From UBA4615 sp046046245 (GTDB lineage Bacteria; Pseudomonadota; Gammaproteobacteria; Burkholderiales; Burkholderiaceae_E), in NCBI GenBank assembly GCA_046046245.1, contig JBJOKE010000011.1:1-64000 (forward strand): a DNA stretch of 64,000 nt, written 5' to 3'. Positions 46,851-55,589 of the stretch are shown here, in pieces. The position numbers were made by a program, and so were the translations under genes. A model generated the notes under the pieces. The model saw only the letters and a list, made by a program, of their open reading frames with translations. It was not told the origin of the DNA and searched no databases. Numbering within the stretch: position 1 is the stretch's first letter; every line of letters begins with the position of its first letter.

Positions 46851-49800
46851 ATGTCCGACGCGATCGTCCTGCGCGGCGGCGCCGCCCTCTCCGAGTTCCG
46901 CCGTCGCCGCCTGCTGGCCGCGCTGCAGGCGGCGGACGACGCGGTCGCCGACCTCCGAGCCTGGCACCTGCACTTCGTTCTGTCGGACGGGCCGCTGAGC
47001 CCGGACACGCGTTCCCGCGTCGAGGCGCTGCTCGACGATGGCGCCCCGCCGCCCGCCGAGCCGGACGGTGCGACGGTGCTGTGGGTCGTGCCGCGGCTGG
47101 GTACGGTGAGCCCCTGGTCGAGCAAGGCCACCGACATCGCGCGTGTCTGCGGGCTGGACGCCGTCCGGCGCATCGAGCGCGGCACCGCGTATGCGGTCAC
47201 GCTGCGAAAGGGGCTGTCCGCGCTGATCGGCAGCCTGGTCGGCTCGAAGGGCGCCGCGCCCGACGCCGCGCGCCTCGAGCTCCTCGCGCAGGGCCTGCAC
47301 GACCGGATGACCGAGTCGGTCGTCGCCCCGACCGGTGACGCGGCCGCGCTCGCGGCCCTGTTCGCCGATCTGCCGGGCAAGCCGATGCGGCGCATCCCGG
47401 TAGGCGAGGGCGGCCGGGACGCGCTGGTCCGCGCGAACGTCGAGATGGGGCTGGCGCTGTCCGACGACGAGGTCGACTACCTGCTCGTCGCGTTCCGGGA
47501 CGCCGGCCGCGATCCGACGGACGTCGAGCTGATGATGTTCGCGCAGGCGAACTCCGAGCACTGCCGGCACAAGATCTTCAACGCCTCGTGGACCGTCGAC
47601 GGCGAGGCGCAGCAGGCGTCGCTGTTCGGGATGATCCGCGCGACCCACGCCGCGCACCCGCAGGGCACGGTGGTCGCCTACGCGGACAACGCCGCGGTGC
47701 TCGATGGCGGTGGTACCGCGCGCCGCTTCTTCGCGAGCCAGGCGGGCACGAACGGCCGCTACGGCTGGCACGAGGTCCCGCTGCACGCTTTGCTGAAGGT
47801 CGAGACCCACAACCATCCGACCGCGATCTCGCCGTTTCCCGGCGCGGCGACCGGCTCGGGCGGCGAGATCCGCGACGAGGGCGCGACCGGCCGTGGCGCG
47901 AAGCCGAAGTTCGGCCTGACCGGCTTCACCGTGTCCGACCTGCGGATCCCCGGCTTCGAACAGCCCTGGGAGACCGCTCAGGACGCGACCGCGCCGCTCG
48001 ACGGCCGGCCCGCGCGGACCGACGCCTACGGCACGCCCGATCGGATCGCGTCGGCGCTCGCGATCATGATCGAGGGCCCGATCGGCGGCGCCTCGTTCAA
48101 CAACGAGTTCGGCCGCCCGAACCTGCTCGGCTACTTCCGGACCTACCAGCAGACCGTGGGCGACACGGTTCGCGGCTACCACAAGCCGATCATGATCGCC
48201 GGTGGCGTCGGTCACATCGACGCACAGCACGTCGGCAAGCACGAGCTGGCGCCCGGCTCGCTGCTGGTGCAGCTCGGAGGCCCCGGCATGCGGATCGGCC
48301 TGGGCGGCGGCGCGGCCTCGTCGATGGGCTCGGGCAGCAATACCGCCGAGCTCGACTTCGACTCGGTCCAGCGCGGCAACGCGGAGATCCAGCGCCGCGC
48401 GCAGGAGGTGCTCGACGCGTGTCGCGCGATGGGCGACGCGAACCCGATCCTGTCGATCCACGACGTCGGCGCCGGAGGCCTGTCGAACGCGTTCCCCGAG
48501 ATCGTCGACGGCTCGCATCGCGGCGCGGTCTTCTCGCTCGACCGCATCCCGCTGCTCGCCACCGGCCTGTCGCCGGCGGAGATCTGGTGCAACGAGTCGC
48601 AGGAGCGCTACGTGCTCGCGATCGCGCCGGAGTCGCTCGACACCTTCGCCTTCCTCTGCCGCCGCGAGCGCAGCCCGTACGCGGTGGTCGGCACGGTGAT
48701 CGCGGAGCGGCAGCTGGTGCTCGAGGCGCCGGACGGCACGAAGCCGGTCGACATGCCGATGGAGGTGCTGCTCGGCAAGGCGCCGCGGATGCACCGCGAC
48801 GCGCGCCGCCGCCGCCGCGTGCTGCCCGCGGTCGACGCCGCAGGGCTCGAGCTCGGCGAGGTCGCGCTGCGCGTGCTGCGCCTGCCGGCGGTCGCCTCGA
48901 AGTCGTTCCTGATCACGATCGGCGACCGGACGGTGGGCGGGCTGTGCTCGCGCGACCAGATGGTCGGCCCCTGGCAGGTGCCGGTCGCCGACTGCGCGAT
49001 CGGCCTGGTCGATCACGCCGGCTTCCGGGGGGACGCGCTGTCGATGGGCGAGCGCACGCCGCTCGCCGTGATCGACGCGGCGGCGTCGGCGCGGATGGCG
49101 ATCGCCGAGGCGGTGACCAACCTGATGGGCGCGCCCGTCGCAGCGATCTCGGACATCAAGCTGTCGGCCAACTGGATGGCCGCGTGCGGCACGCCCGACG
49201 ACGATGCCGACCTGTACGACGCGGTGGAGGCGGCGAGCACGTTCTCGATCGGACTCGGCATCGCGATCCCCGTCGGCAAGGATTCGCTGTCGATGCGCAC
49301 GCGCTGGACCGAGGCCGACGGCGGACAGCGCGAGGTGGCGTCGCCGACGTCGCTGATCGTGACCGCCTGGACGCCGGTGACCGACGTGCGACGAGCGCTG
49401 ACGCCGCAGCTGCGCACCGATCTCGGCGACACGGCGCTGCTGCTGGTCGACCTCGGCGAGGGCCGGCACCGCCTCGGCGGCTCGGCGCTCGCGCAGGTGA
49501 CCCAGCAGGTGGGCGATGCCGCGCCGGACCTCGACGACCCGTCGCTGCTCGCGCGCGCGTTCGCGACCGTGCAGGCGCTCGCCGCAGACGGTCGCGTGCT
49601 CGCGATCCATGACCGGTCCGACGGCGGCCTGTACGCCACCGTCTGCGAGATGGCCTTCGCCGGCCACTGCGGCGTGTCGCTGAACCTCGACATGCTGACC
49701 ATCGATCCGCACTCGGCCGACTGGGGCGACTTCAAGATCCGTCCGGAGCAGGTCGCGGTCCAGCGCAACGAGCTGACCATGAAGGCGCTGTTCGCCGAAG

Positions 49801-50936
49801 AGGCGGGCGTGGTGCTGCAGGTCCGTCGGTCGGACCGCGACGCGGTGCTGGGCGCGTTCCGCGAGGCCGGCCTGTCGCGGATCACGCATGTGATCGGTTC
49901 TCCGAACGACCGCGACGCGATCGAGATCTGGCGCGACGCGAAGAAGGTCTGGAGCGAGGCCCGGGCCGTGCTGCAGTCGGCCTGGAGCGAGACCTCCTAC
50001 CGGATCGCCGCGCTGCGCGACGATCCCGACTGCGCACGCGAGGAGTTCGAGTCGAACGGCTCGGGTGCCCAGCCGCCGCTGACGGTCCACCTCACCTTCG
50101 ATCCCGGCGAGGACGTCGCCGCGCCCTTCGTGGCGCGCGGCGCCAGGCCGCGGGTCGCGGTGCTGCGCGAGCAGGGCGTCAACAGCCAGGTCGAGATGGC
50201 CGCCGCCTTCGACCTCGCCGGCTTCGAGGCCTTCGATGTCCACATGACCGACCTCATCGACGGTCGCCACCGGCTCGCGGACTTCGCGGGTCTCGTCGCC
50301 TGCGGCGGCTTCTCGTACGGCGACGTGCTGGGCGGCGGTTCGGGCTGGGCGAAGACGATCCTGTTCAACGCGGCACTGGCCGAGCAGTTCGCGACCTTCT
50401 TCGGGCGGCCGGGCACCTTCACGCTGGGTGTGTGCAACGGCTGCCAGATGCTGTCGCAGCTCAAGGCCATCATCCCCGGCGCCGAGCACTGGCCGCGCTT
50501 TCGCACGAACCGCTCGGCGCAGTTCGAGGCACGCTTCGGCACGGTCGAGGTGCTGCCGTCCCCGTCGCTGTTCTTCGCCGGGATGGCGGGCTCGCGACTG
50601 CCGATCGCGATCGCGCACGGCGAGGGCCGGGTCGAGCACGCACGGCCCGAGGACGCGGCCTCGGCGATCGGCGCGCTGCGTTTCACGAATGGCGACGGCA
50701 CGCCGGCGACCCGCTATCCGGCCAATCCGAACGGTTCCCCCGGCGGGCTCACCGGCTACACGACGTCCGACGGCCGCGCCACGATCCTGATGCCGCATCC
50801 GGAGCGGGTCTTCCGGTTGGCCCAGTGGTCGTGGCGACCCGACGATCCGCTGCCGGGTGCACCGGCGGTCGGCGGGCCGGCGGGCGAGTCGCCCTGGATG
50901 CGCCTGTGGCGCAACGCGCGTGCGGCCCTGGGCTGA
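46851..50936 (+). CDS. purL: Phosphoribosylformylglycinamidine synthase (large single-chain form)
   Basis: A 1361-residue enzyme of step 4 in purine synthesis (FGAR + Gln + ATP to FGAM). The order is an N-terminal PurS-like domain, a linker, two PurM-like halves (HNHPTAISPFPGAATGSGG; AISDIKLSANWMAACGTPDD) and a C-terminal class I glutaminase with Cys1195 in GVCNGCQMLSQL and the His-Glu part in MPHPERVFR. The ATG at 46851 gives MSDAIVLRGGAALSEFRRRR, the usual start. The same frame stays open for 3.8 kb upstream through the hydantoinase gene, but this is a shadow of high GC. Confidence 0.97.
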   Translation: MSDAIVLRGGAALSEFRRRRLLAALQAADDAVADLRAWHLHFVLSDGPLSPDTRSRVEALLDDGAPPPAEPDGATVLWVVPRLGTVSPWSSKATDIARVCGLDAVRRIERGTAYAVTLRKGLSALIGSLVGSKGAAPDAARLELLAQGLHDRMTESVVAPTGDAAALAALFADLPGKPMRRIPVGEGGRDALVRANVEMGLALSDDEVDYLLVAFRDAGRDPTDVELMMFAQANSEHCRHKIFNASWTVDGEAQQASLFGMIRATHAAHPQGTVVAYADNAAVLDGGGTARRFFASQAGTNGRYGWHEVPLHALLKVETHNHPTAISPFPGAATGSGGEIRDEGATGRGAKPKFGLTGFTVSDLRIPGFEQPWETAQDATAPLDGRPARTDAYGTPDRIASALAIMIEGPIGGASFNNEFGRPNLLGYFRTYQQTVGDTVRGYHKPIMIAGGVGHIDAQHVGKHELAPGSLLVQLGGPGMRIGLGGGAASSMGSGSNTAELDFDSVQRGNAEIQRRAQEVLDACRAMGDANPILSIHDVGAGGLSNAFPEIVDGSHRGAVFSLDRIPLLATGLSPAEIWCNESQERYVLAIAPESLDTFAFLCRRERSPYAVVGTVIAERQLVLEAPDGTKPVDMPMEVLLGKAPRMHRDARRRRRVLPAVDAAGLELGEVALRVLRLPAVASKSFLITIGDRTVGGLCSRDQMVGPWQVPVADCAIGLVDHAGFRGDALSMGERTPLAVIDAAASARMAIAEAVTNLMGAPVAAISDIKLSANWMAACGTPDDDADLYDAVEAASTFSIGLGIAIPVGKDSLSMRTRWTEADGGQREVASPTSLIVTAWTPVTDVRRALTPQLRTDLGDTALLLVDLGEGRHRLGGSALAQVTQQVGDAAPDLDDPSLLARAFATVQALAADGRVLAIHDRSDGGLYATVCEMAFAGHCGVSLNLDMLTIDPHSADWGDFKIRPEQVAVQRNELTMKALFAEEAGVVLQVRRSDRDAVLGAFREAGLSRITHVIGSPNDRDAIEIWRDAKKVWSEARAVLQSAWSETSYRIAALRDDPDCAREEFESNGSGAQPPLTVHLTFDPGEDVAAPFVARGARPRVAVLREQGVNSQVEMAAAFDLAGFEAFDVHMTDLIDGRHRLADFAGLVACGGFSYGDVLGGGSGWAKTILFNAALAEQFATFFGRPGTFTLGVCNGCQMLSQLKAIIPGAEHWPRFRTNRSAQFEARFGTVEVLPSPSLFFAGMAGSRLPIAIAHGEGRVEHARPEDAASAIGALRFTNGDGTPATRYPANPNGSPGGLTGYTTSDGRATILMPHPERVFRLAQWSWRPDDPLPGAPAVGGPAGESPWMRLWRNARAALG

Positions 50937-50961
50937 GCGCGACCGAGAGGAGCACGGAACG

Positions 50962-51642
50962 ATGCGCGTACTGGTGATCGAGGACGACCCGGTGATCGGT
51001 GCCAATGTCTGCGACTACCTGCAGACCACCGGCATGGACACGCGCTACGCCCCTGACGGGATTGTCGGGCTGGAGCTCGCGCAGCGCGAGCGACCGGACG
51101 TCGTGGTGCTCGACCTGAACCTGCCCGGCATCGACGGCATCGACTGGTGCCGTCGGCTGCGGGCGGGCCCGCTCGGCGGCACGCCGGTGCTGATGCTGAC
51201 CGCGCGCGACTCGCTCGACAGCAAGCGTGCCGGCTTCGCGGCCGGGGCCGACGACTACCTGGTCAAGCCTTTCCTTCTCGACGAGCTGGCGATGCGGCTG
51301 CGCGCGCTGGCGAGGCGGGCCACCGGCCGCGCGAGCGCCGCCACCACGATCGGTGCGCTGCGGCTCGAGCGCGAAGCGCGCCGCGTTCGCGTGGGGGACG
51401 TGCAGGTCCGGCTGACGCCCCGTTCGTTCCAGCTGATCGACCTGCTGATGAGCGCGCCCGACAGGGTGTACCCGCGCACCGACCTCGAACGCGAGATCTG
51501 GGGCGACGACCCGCCCGGCGGCGACGCGCTGCGCGCGCTGGTGGCCCAGACGCGGCGCGCCTTCGCCGAGGTGGGTGTCGATCCGATCGAGAACCTGCAC
51601 GGCCATGGCTACCGCATCCGGGCGCCGGACCCCCTCGCTTAG
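50962..51642 (+). CDS. OmpR-family response regulator
   Basis: A 226-residue regulator with a receiver domain (residues 1-115; acidic pocket Glu7-Asp8-Asp9, phosphorylation site Asp51, conserved Lys102) and a winged-helix output domain (about 130-222, ending NLHGHGYRIRAP). A GAGAGGAGC Shine-Dalgarno precedes the ATG. The histidine kinase gene starts 38 bases before its stop. The style is close to the QseB/PmrA group. Targets are unknown. Confidence 0.92.
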   Translation: MRVLVIEDDPVIGANVCDYLQTTGMDTRYAPDGIVGLELAQRERPDVVVLDLNLPGIDGIDWCRRLRAGPLGGTPVLMLTARDSLDSKRAGFAAGADDYLVKPFLLDELAMRLRALARRATGRASAATTIGALRLEREARRVRVGDVQVRLTPRSFQLIDLLMSAPDRVYPRTDLEREIWGDDPPGGDALRALVAQTRRAFAEVGVDPIENLHGHGYRIRAPDPLA

Positions 51643-52960
51643 GCGACGGCTGATCGTCGGCATCGTCGTCACCGCCTCTTTCGCGGCGTTCGCGGAGGCG
51701 GTGCTGCTGCACGTGGTGTGGTACGGCTACGAGCAGCGGCTGATCGATCGGGTGGTGCGCGAGGAGCTGCGGCGCAGCATCGAGATCCACTCGCGCGATC
51801 CGAGTCTCGCCTACCCCAATACCGAGGATCTGCGGCTCTACGTGGCGTCCGACGACGCGGCCCGGCCAGGCGATCCGCTGCCCGAGCACCTGGAGGCACT
51901 GCGCGACGCGCCAGCCGAGGCCGGCGGCGTCGCGCTTCGCTCGGTTCGCAGTGCCGACGGCGTCGACTTCCGGGTGGGCATCACCCGGCACGACAGTCAG
52001 ACCTTCCTGCTGGTCTACGACGCCCGCGATCACGAGCAGCGCCGGATCGACCTGCTGTGGGCGGTGCTCGCGATCGCGCTGATGCTGACGCTCGCCGCGT
52101 CCCGGCTCGCGCTCGAGGTGGTCGATCGGCTGCTCGCCGGCCTCGGCCGGCTGCAGCGACGGATTTCCGACGGGGCTGGCGGGGCGCCGTTCCGGGACGA
52201 CCGGATGGACGTCGAGGTCGCCGCGCTCGCCGACGCGCTCGACGACCAGCGCCGTCAGGTCGTGACCGCGCTTCGCAAGGAGCGGGCCTTCGCCGCCGCG
52301 GCGAGCCATGAGCTGCGCACGCCGCTGACGCGGATCGCCACCGGTACCGAGGTGCTGATCGCCCGCAGCGACCTGCCCGACCCGGTGGTCGGGCGGTTGC
52401 GCTCGATCCGCGAGTCCGCAGACGAACTGCAGCGCCTGCTCGACGTGCTCCTCGAGGTCGCCCGCTGGCAGCCGAGCGGCGCAGCTGCCCGGCCGCTCGC
52501 GCCGAAGGGGCCGCCGCGGCCGCTCGGTGAACTGATCGACGGCTGCGTCGCGAGGCTCGCCTCCGAGGCGCGCCTGCTCGGTACCCGCGTCGCGGTCTCG
52601 ATCGGCGAGCCGCAGCGTCCGGTCGCCCACCCCGCGATGCTCGAGATCGTGCTGTCCAACCTGCTGCGCAACGCGATCCGCCACGGACGCAGCGCGCCGG
52701 TCGAGGTCACCGAGAACGAGGGGGTGATCGAGGTCGCCGATTCGGGGCCGGGCATCGACAGCAGCCAGATCGACCGGGTCTTCGACCCGTTCTGGCGGGG
52801 CGCCGGCGAACGCGAGGAGACGGGTCCTTCGGGGCTCGGGCTCGGGCTCACGATCGCCGAGCGGGTCTGCGCGGCCGCGGGCTGGACGCTGTCGATCCGC
52901 AGCGGGCCGGGGCAGGGGACCCGCGCGAGCGTGGCGCTGGTCCGTTCGGCCGTGGCATGA
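51605..52960 (+). CDS. Sensor histidine kinase
   Basis: A 451-residue inner-membrane kinase. Helix 1 is at about residues 15-38, a periplasmic sensor of about 110 residues follows, and helix 2 lies at about 150-172. His235 in ASHELRTPLTRIATG is the phosphorylation site. The ATPase boxes are NLLRNAIRHG (N), DSGPGIDS (G1), FDPFWRG (F) and SGLGLGLTI (G2). The ATG at 51605 is inside the regulator gene; a GTG at 51575 is possible. Its TGA overlaps the next ATG by 4 bases, so three genes are coupled. Confidence 0.92.
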   Translation: MATASGRRTPSLRRRLIVGIVVTASFAAFAEAVLLHVVWYGYEQRLIDRVVREELRRSIEIHSRDPSLAYPNTEDLRLYVASDDAARPGDPLPEHLEALRDAPAEAGGVALRSVRSADGVDFRVGITRHDSQTFLLVYDARDHEQRRIDLLWAVLAIALMLTLAASRLALEVVDRLLAGLGRLQRRISDGAGGAPFRDDRMDVEVAALADALDDQRRQVVTALRKERAFAAAASHELRTPLTRIATGTEVLIARSDLPDPVVGRLRSIRESADELQRLLDVLLEVARWQPSGAAARPLAPKGPPRPLGELIDGCVARLASEARLLGTRVAVSIGEPQRPVAHPAMLEIVLSNLLRNAIRHGRSAPVEVTENEGVIEVADSGPGIDSSQIDRVFDPFWRGAGEREETGPSGLGLGLTIAERVCAAAGWTLSIRSGPGQGTRASVALVRSAVA

Positions 52961-53532
52961 GCCCGCGCGCCCCGGCCGGCCGGCCGATTCCGCCGCACGC
53001 GCTCGGCGCGCTGGCGGTGCTGATCGGGCTCGCATGGACCTTCCGCACGACGCTGGTCGGCGGGCCCTCTCTGCACTGGCTGGTCACGCCGCTCGCGCTG
53101 CACGTGCTCGGTCCGGGCCGGGCCGCGTTCGCGGTGGTCGGCGGCGCGGCTTTCGCGGCTGGCACCGGCGGCATGTCGTGGACCGCGGTGCCGGCCGCCA
53201 TCGTCATCGACGGCTGGCTGCCGATCGCCGTGGCCTGGGGCTGGCTGCGGCTGGTCGAGCGTCGCCTGCCCACCCACCTGTTCGTCTACCTGTTCGCGGC
53301 GGTCTTCGCCGGTACGCTCGCGGCAACGCTCGCGGGCGGTGCGGTCGAGCGGCTGCTCCATGGCGCCACCGTCGGGCGTGCCGCCGGTGCCGACTGGTGG
53401 ATCGCGCTGCTGATCCTTGCCGATGGCGAGGCAGTCGCCACGGGCATCGTCGTGACGGGACTGGCGGTCTACCGCCCCGAGTGGCTGCAGACCTTCGATC
53501 CGGACCGCTACCTGCGCCCACCGCGCGGCTGA
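52957..53532 (+). CDS. CbiM-like integral membrane protein
   Basis: A 191-residue membrane protein with about six helices and few charged residues in between. It resembles the uncharacterised CbiM/energy-coupling-factor-related permease group found in proteobacteria (HALGALAVLIGLAWTF, LHWLVTPLALHVLGPGRA, WWIALLILADGEAVATGIVV). True CbiM proteins start with a metal-binding Met-His; here the start is MSPRAP, so cobalt or nickel binding at the N-terminus is not supported. It overlaps the kinase gene by ATGA and is most likely regulated with, or part of, that signalling unit. Function unknown. Confidence 0.7.
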   Translation: MSPRAPAGRPIPPHALGALAVLIGLAWTFRTTLVGGPSLHWLVTPLALHVLGPGRAAFAVVGGAAFAAGTGGMSWTAVPAAIVIDGWLPIAVAWGWLRLVERRLPTHLFVYLFAAVFAGTLAATLAGGAVERLLHGATVGRAAGADWWIALLILADGEAVATGIVVTGLAVYRPEWLQTFDPDRYLRPPRG

Positions 53533-53637
53533 GTGCGGATACACGGCGTTACGTCTGTTGCCGCAGGCCCGCGCCGGGTGAGGCGGGCCGTCGGTAGCCT
53601 GGGTCCACCGTCACCCGCGCCCCTCCGGAGGCCCGAC

Positions 53638-54126
53638 ATGAACACCCGCATCCTCGGCTCGATCGCTTTCATCGGCGCGCTCGCGGCAGCGCCTGCCGCC
53701 CACGCACACGGCGGCGACGCGATCGTCGGCGCGGTGATCGGCGGCGGGGCCGGCGCGGCGATCGGCCAGGCCCTCGGCGGGCGCGACGGCGCGATCGTCG
53801 GCGGCGCGATCGGCGCGATCACCGGGTCCGCGATCGCCTCCTCGGGGTCGCACGGCTACCACGGTGCGCGGCCGGTCCACTACTACCCGGCCCGGCCGGC
53901 CTACCTGCCGCCGCAGCCCGCGTACTACCCCGCTCAGCCGGTCTACTACCCGCCGCCGCGCATCGTCGTGGCGCCGCCGGTGTATGCGCCGCCCCCGGTC
54001 GTCTATCCGCAGACCGTGGTCGTGCCGGCGCCGGTCTACGCGCCGCCGCCGGCCGTGGTGTACCGGGCCGGCCCCGGCTGGGGCTACGGGCACCACCACG
54101 GCTGGGGCCGGCGCGACTGGCACTGA
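53638..54126 (+). CDS. Secreted glycine-zipper protein with Pro/Tyr-rich tail
   Basis: A 162-residue exported protein. The signal peptide ends near AHAHGG (about residue 23). Residues 26-68 form a glycine zipper (GAVIGGGAGAAIGQALGG, GAIVGGAIGAITGSAIASS), able to pack into membranes or oligomerise. The rest is a Pro/Tyr/Val-rich tail with repeated YYP, YAPPP and VVYP units, ending in a His/Trp-rich stretch (GHHHGWGRRDWH). A CCGGAGG Shine-Dalgarno lies 7 bases before the ATG. Such proteins are common in Burkholderiales envelopes; their role is not known. Confidence 0.82.
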   Translation: MNTRILGSIAFIGALAAAPAAHAHGGDAIVGAVIGGGAGAAIGQALGGRDGAIVGGAIGAITGSAIASSGSHGYHGARPVHYYPARPAYLPPQPAYYPAQPVYYPPPRIVVAPPVYAPPPVVYPQTVVVPAPVYAPPPAVVYRAGPGWGYGHHHGWGRRDWH

Positions 54127-54157
54127 CGCGGCGCGCGGATCCGCGATGCCGCACCGA

Positions 54158-54185
54158 GCGGGCCCGGGGGCGACTCCGGGCCCGC
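54158..54185. terminator. Strong bidirectional hairpin
   Basis: A perfect 10-bp stem (GCGGGCCCGG / CCGGGCCCGC) with an 8-base loop, between the glycine-zipper stop and the end of the convergent cysteine-cluster gene. No U-run on either side. Confidence 0.55.
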
Positions 54186-54192
54186 GTCGCAT

Positions 54193-54570
54193 TCAGGCCG
54201 ACGGGATGAAGTCCGGGTCGTCCTGATGCTTGCGCTCGAACTTCAGGAAGTCGTAGTAGCCGCACTTCGACCCGTTCGGGTAGTCCCGGCACACCGCGGG
54301 CCGGGCCTCGTAGATCGTGCAGCGGCGCACGTCCGTGTCGAAGAACCGACAGATCGATCCGTAGACCGTGTCCTTGCGGTGCTTCAGGATCCGTTCGCCG
54401 GGCTCGTACCACCTCGTGAAGCGCTTCTCGGCCTCGGCGGGCTCGAGCCCGAAGTGCTTCGCGAGCCGCTTGAGGTCGCGGTCCTTGACCTCGATCCGCG
54501 GATAGCTGCAGCAGTAGCCCGGGCACTTCGAGCAGTCGTAGCGGACGATCGGGATGGTCTTTCGGGTCAT
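54193..54570 (-). CDS. YkgJ-family cysteine cluster protein
   Basis: A 125-residue protein with a conserved set of cysteines: CSKCPGYCCSYPR near the N-terminus and then CRFFD, RRCTIYEARPAVCRDYP and SKCGYYDF. The family (zinc- or iron-chelating cysteine cluster) has no firm function. Here it starts at ATG 54570, 32 bases after the end of the transporter gene on the same strand, so the two may be co-transcribed. Confidence 0.85.
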   Translation of the reverse strand: MTRKTIPIVRYDCSKCPGYCCSYPRIEVKDRDLKRLAKHFGLEPAEAEKRFTRWYEPGERILKHRKDTVYGSICRFFDTDVRRCTIYEARPAVCRDYPNGSKCGYYDFLKFERKHQDDPDFIPSA

Positions 54571-54602
54571 GGGCGGTGTGGGCGTGGGAGGGTCGGAGGC
54601 CG

Positions 54603-55541
54603 TCAGGCCAGGCGCAGGCCGAGCAGCCAGATCACGAACGATACCGTGGCCGCGGCCGCGAAGGTGCCCACCACGATCGCCGAGCCGATCGCTCGCGGGT
54701 CGACGCCGTAACGTTGCGACAGGATGAAGGTGTTGCTCGCCGTCGGCAGCGAGGCCGCGAGCACGCCGATCGCGGCGAGTGCGGGGTCGGTGCCGAGCAG
54801 CACCATCGCCACGGCGACCAGCGCGGGGTGGAGCGCGAGCTTCGCGACGATGAGTGCGGTCACCGTGCGGTCGACGATGACCGCACGGCCTCCGAGCGAG
54901 GCGCCGATCGCGAACAGCGCGCACGGGCCGGCAGCCTGGGCGAGCAGCCGCACGAAGGATTCGGCGGGAGCGGGCAGCGCGAGGCCGGTCGCCGCAGCGG
55001 CGAAGCCGGCGACGATGCCCAGGATCAGCGGTGTGCGCAGCAGCCCGCCGAGCGCCTGACGCAGCCGCCGCGCGAGCGGCACGTCCGCGCCGGGGCCGCC
55101 GCGCCCGAACTCGAAGAGCACGATCGACAGCACGATCAGCACGCAGATGTCGGCCATCATCGCCATCACCATGCCGGGCAGGCGTCGGTCGTCGCCGAGC
55201 TGCGCGAGCAGCGGCAGGCCGAGGTAGCCGACGTTGCCGTGCGTGGTCGAGAACGCCAGCGCCGTGCGCTCCGAGGCGCCACGCCGGCGCGCGGCCCACA
55301 GCGTGCCGGCGTAGAGCAGCAGGCCCGCGCCCAGGAAGGCGGCGAAGAAGCGCCCGTCGACGATCCGCGTGATCGGTTGTGTCGCGACCGCGCGATAGAG
55401 CATCGCGGGCAGCGCGAACCAGAAGACGAAGGTGTTCAGGCCCTCGACGGCGCCGGCGGCGAGCAGGCCGCGGCGCGCGGCGACCCAGCCGCACAGCACG
55501 AGCGCGAAGACCGGGAGGGTGACCTCGAGTACGGTGAGCAT
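54603..55541 (-). CDS. AEC-family transporter
   Basis: A 312-residue inner-membrane carrier of the auxin efflux carrier family with ten predicted helices in two halves. LPVFALVLCGWVAARRGLL opens the first helix and hinge, and STTHGNVGYLGLPLL and LPTASNTFILSQRYG are the family loops. Bacterial members move organic acids such as malate or malonate. It lies between MnmC and the cysteine cluster gene, all on the minus strand, and starts 48 bases after the end of mnmC. Confidence 0.88.
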   Translation of the reverse strand: MLTVLEVTLPVFALVLCGWVAARRGLLAAGAVEGLNTFVFWFALPAMLYRAVATQPITRIVDGRFFAAFLGAGLLLYAGTLWAARRRGASERTALAFSTTHGNVGYLGLPLLAQLGDDRRLPGMVMAMMADICVLIVLSIVLFEFGRGGPGADVPLARRLRQALGGLLRTPLILGIVAGFAAAATGLALPAPAESFVRLLAQAAGPCALFAIGASLGGRAVIVDRTVTALIVAKLALHPALVAVAMVLLGTDPALAAIGVLAASLPTASNTFILSQRYGVDPRAIGSAIVVGTFAAAATVSFVIWLLGLRLA

Positions 55542-55589
55542 GCGCGGCGACGCAAAGCGCGCGAGGGTACGGGCGCGCGCTCGCGCGGG

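Noticed and set aside
53860..54120. Pro/Tyr repeats considered as a collagen- or adhesin-like array
   Set aside because: The units are irregular and short and form the tail of a small glycine-zipper protein.
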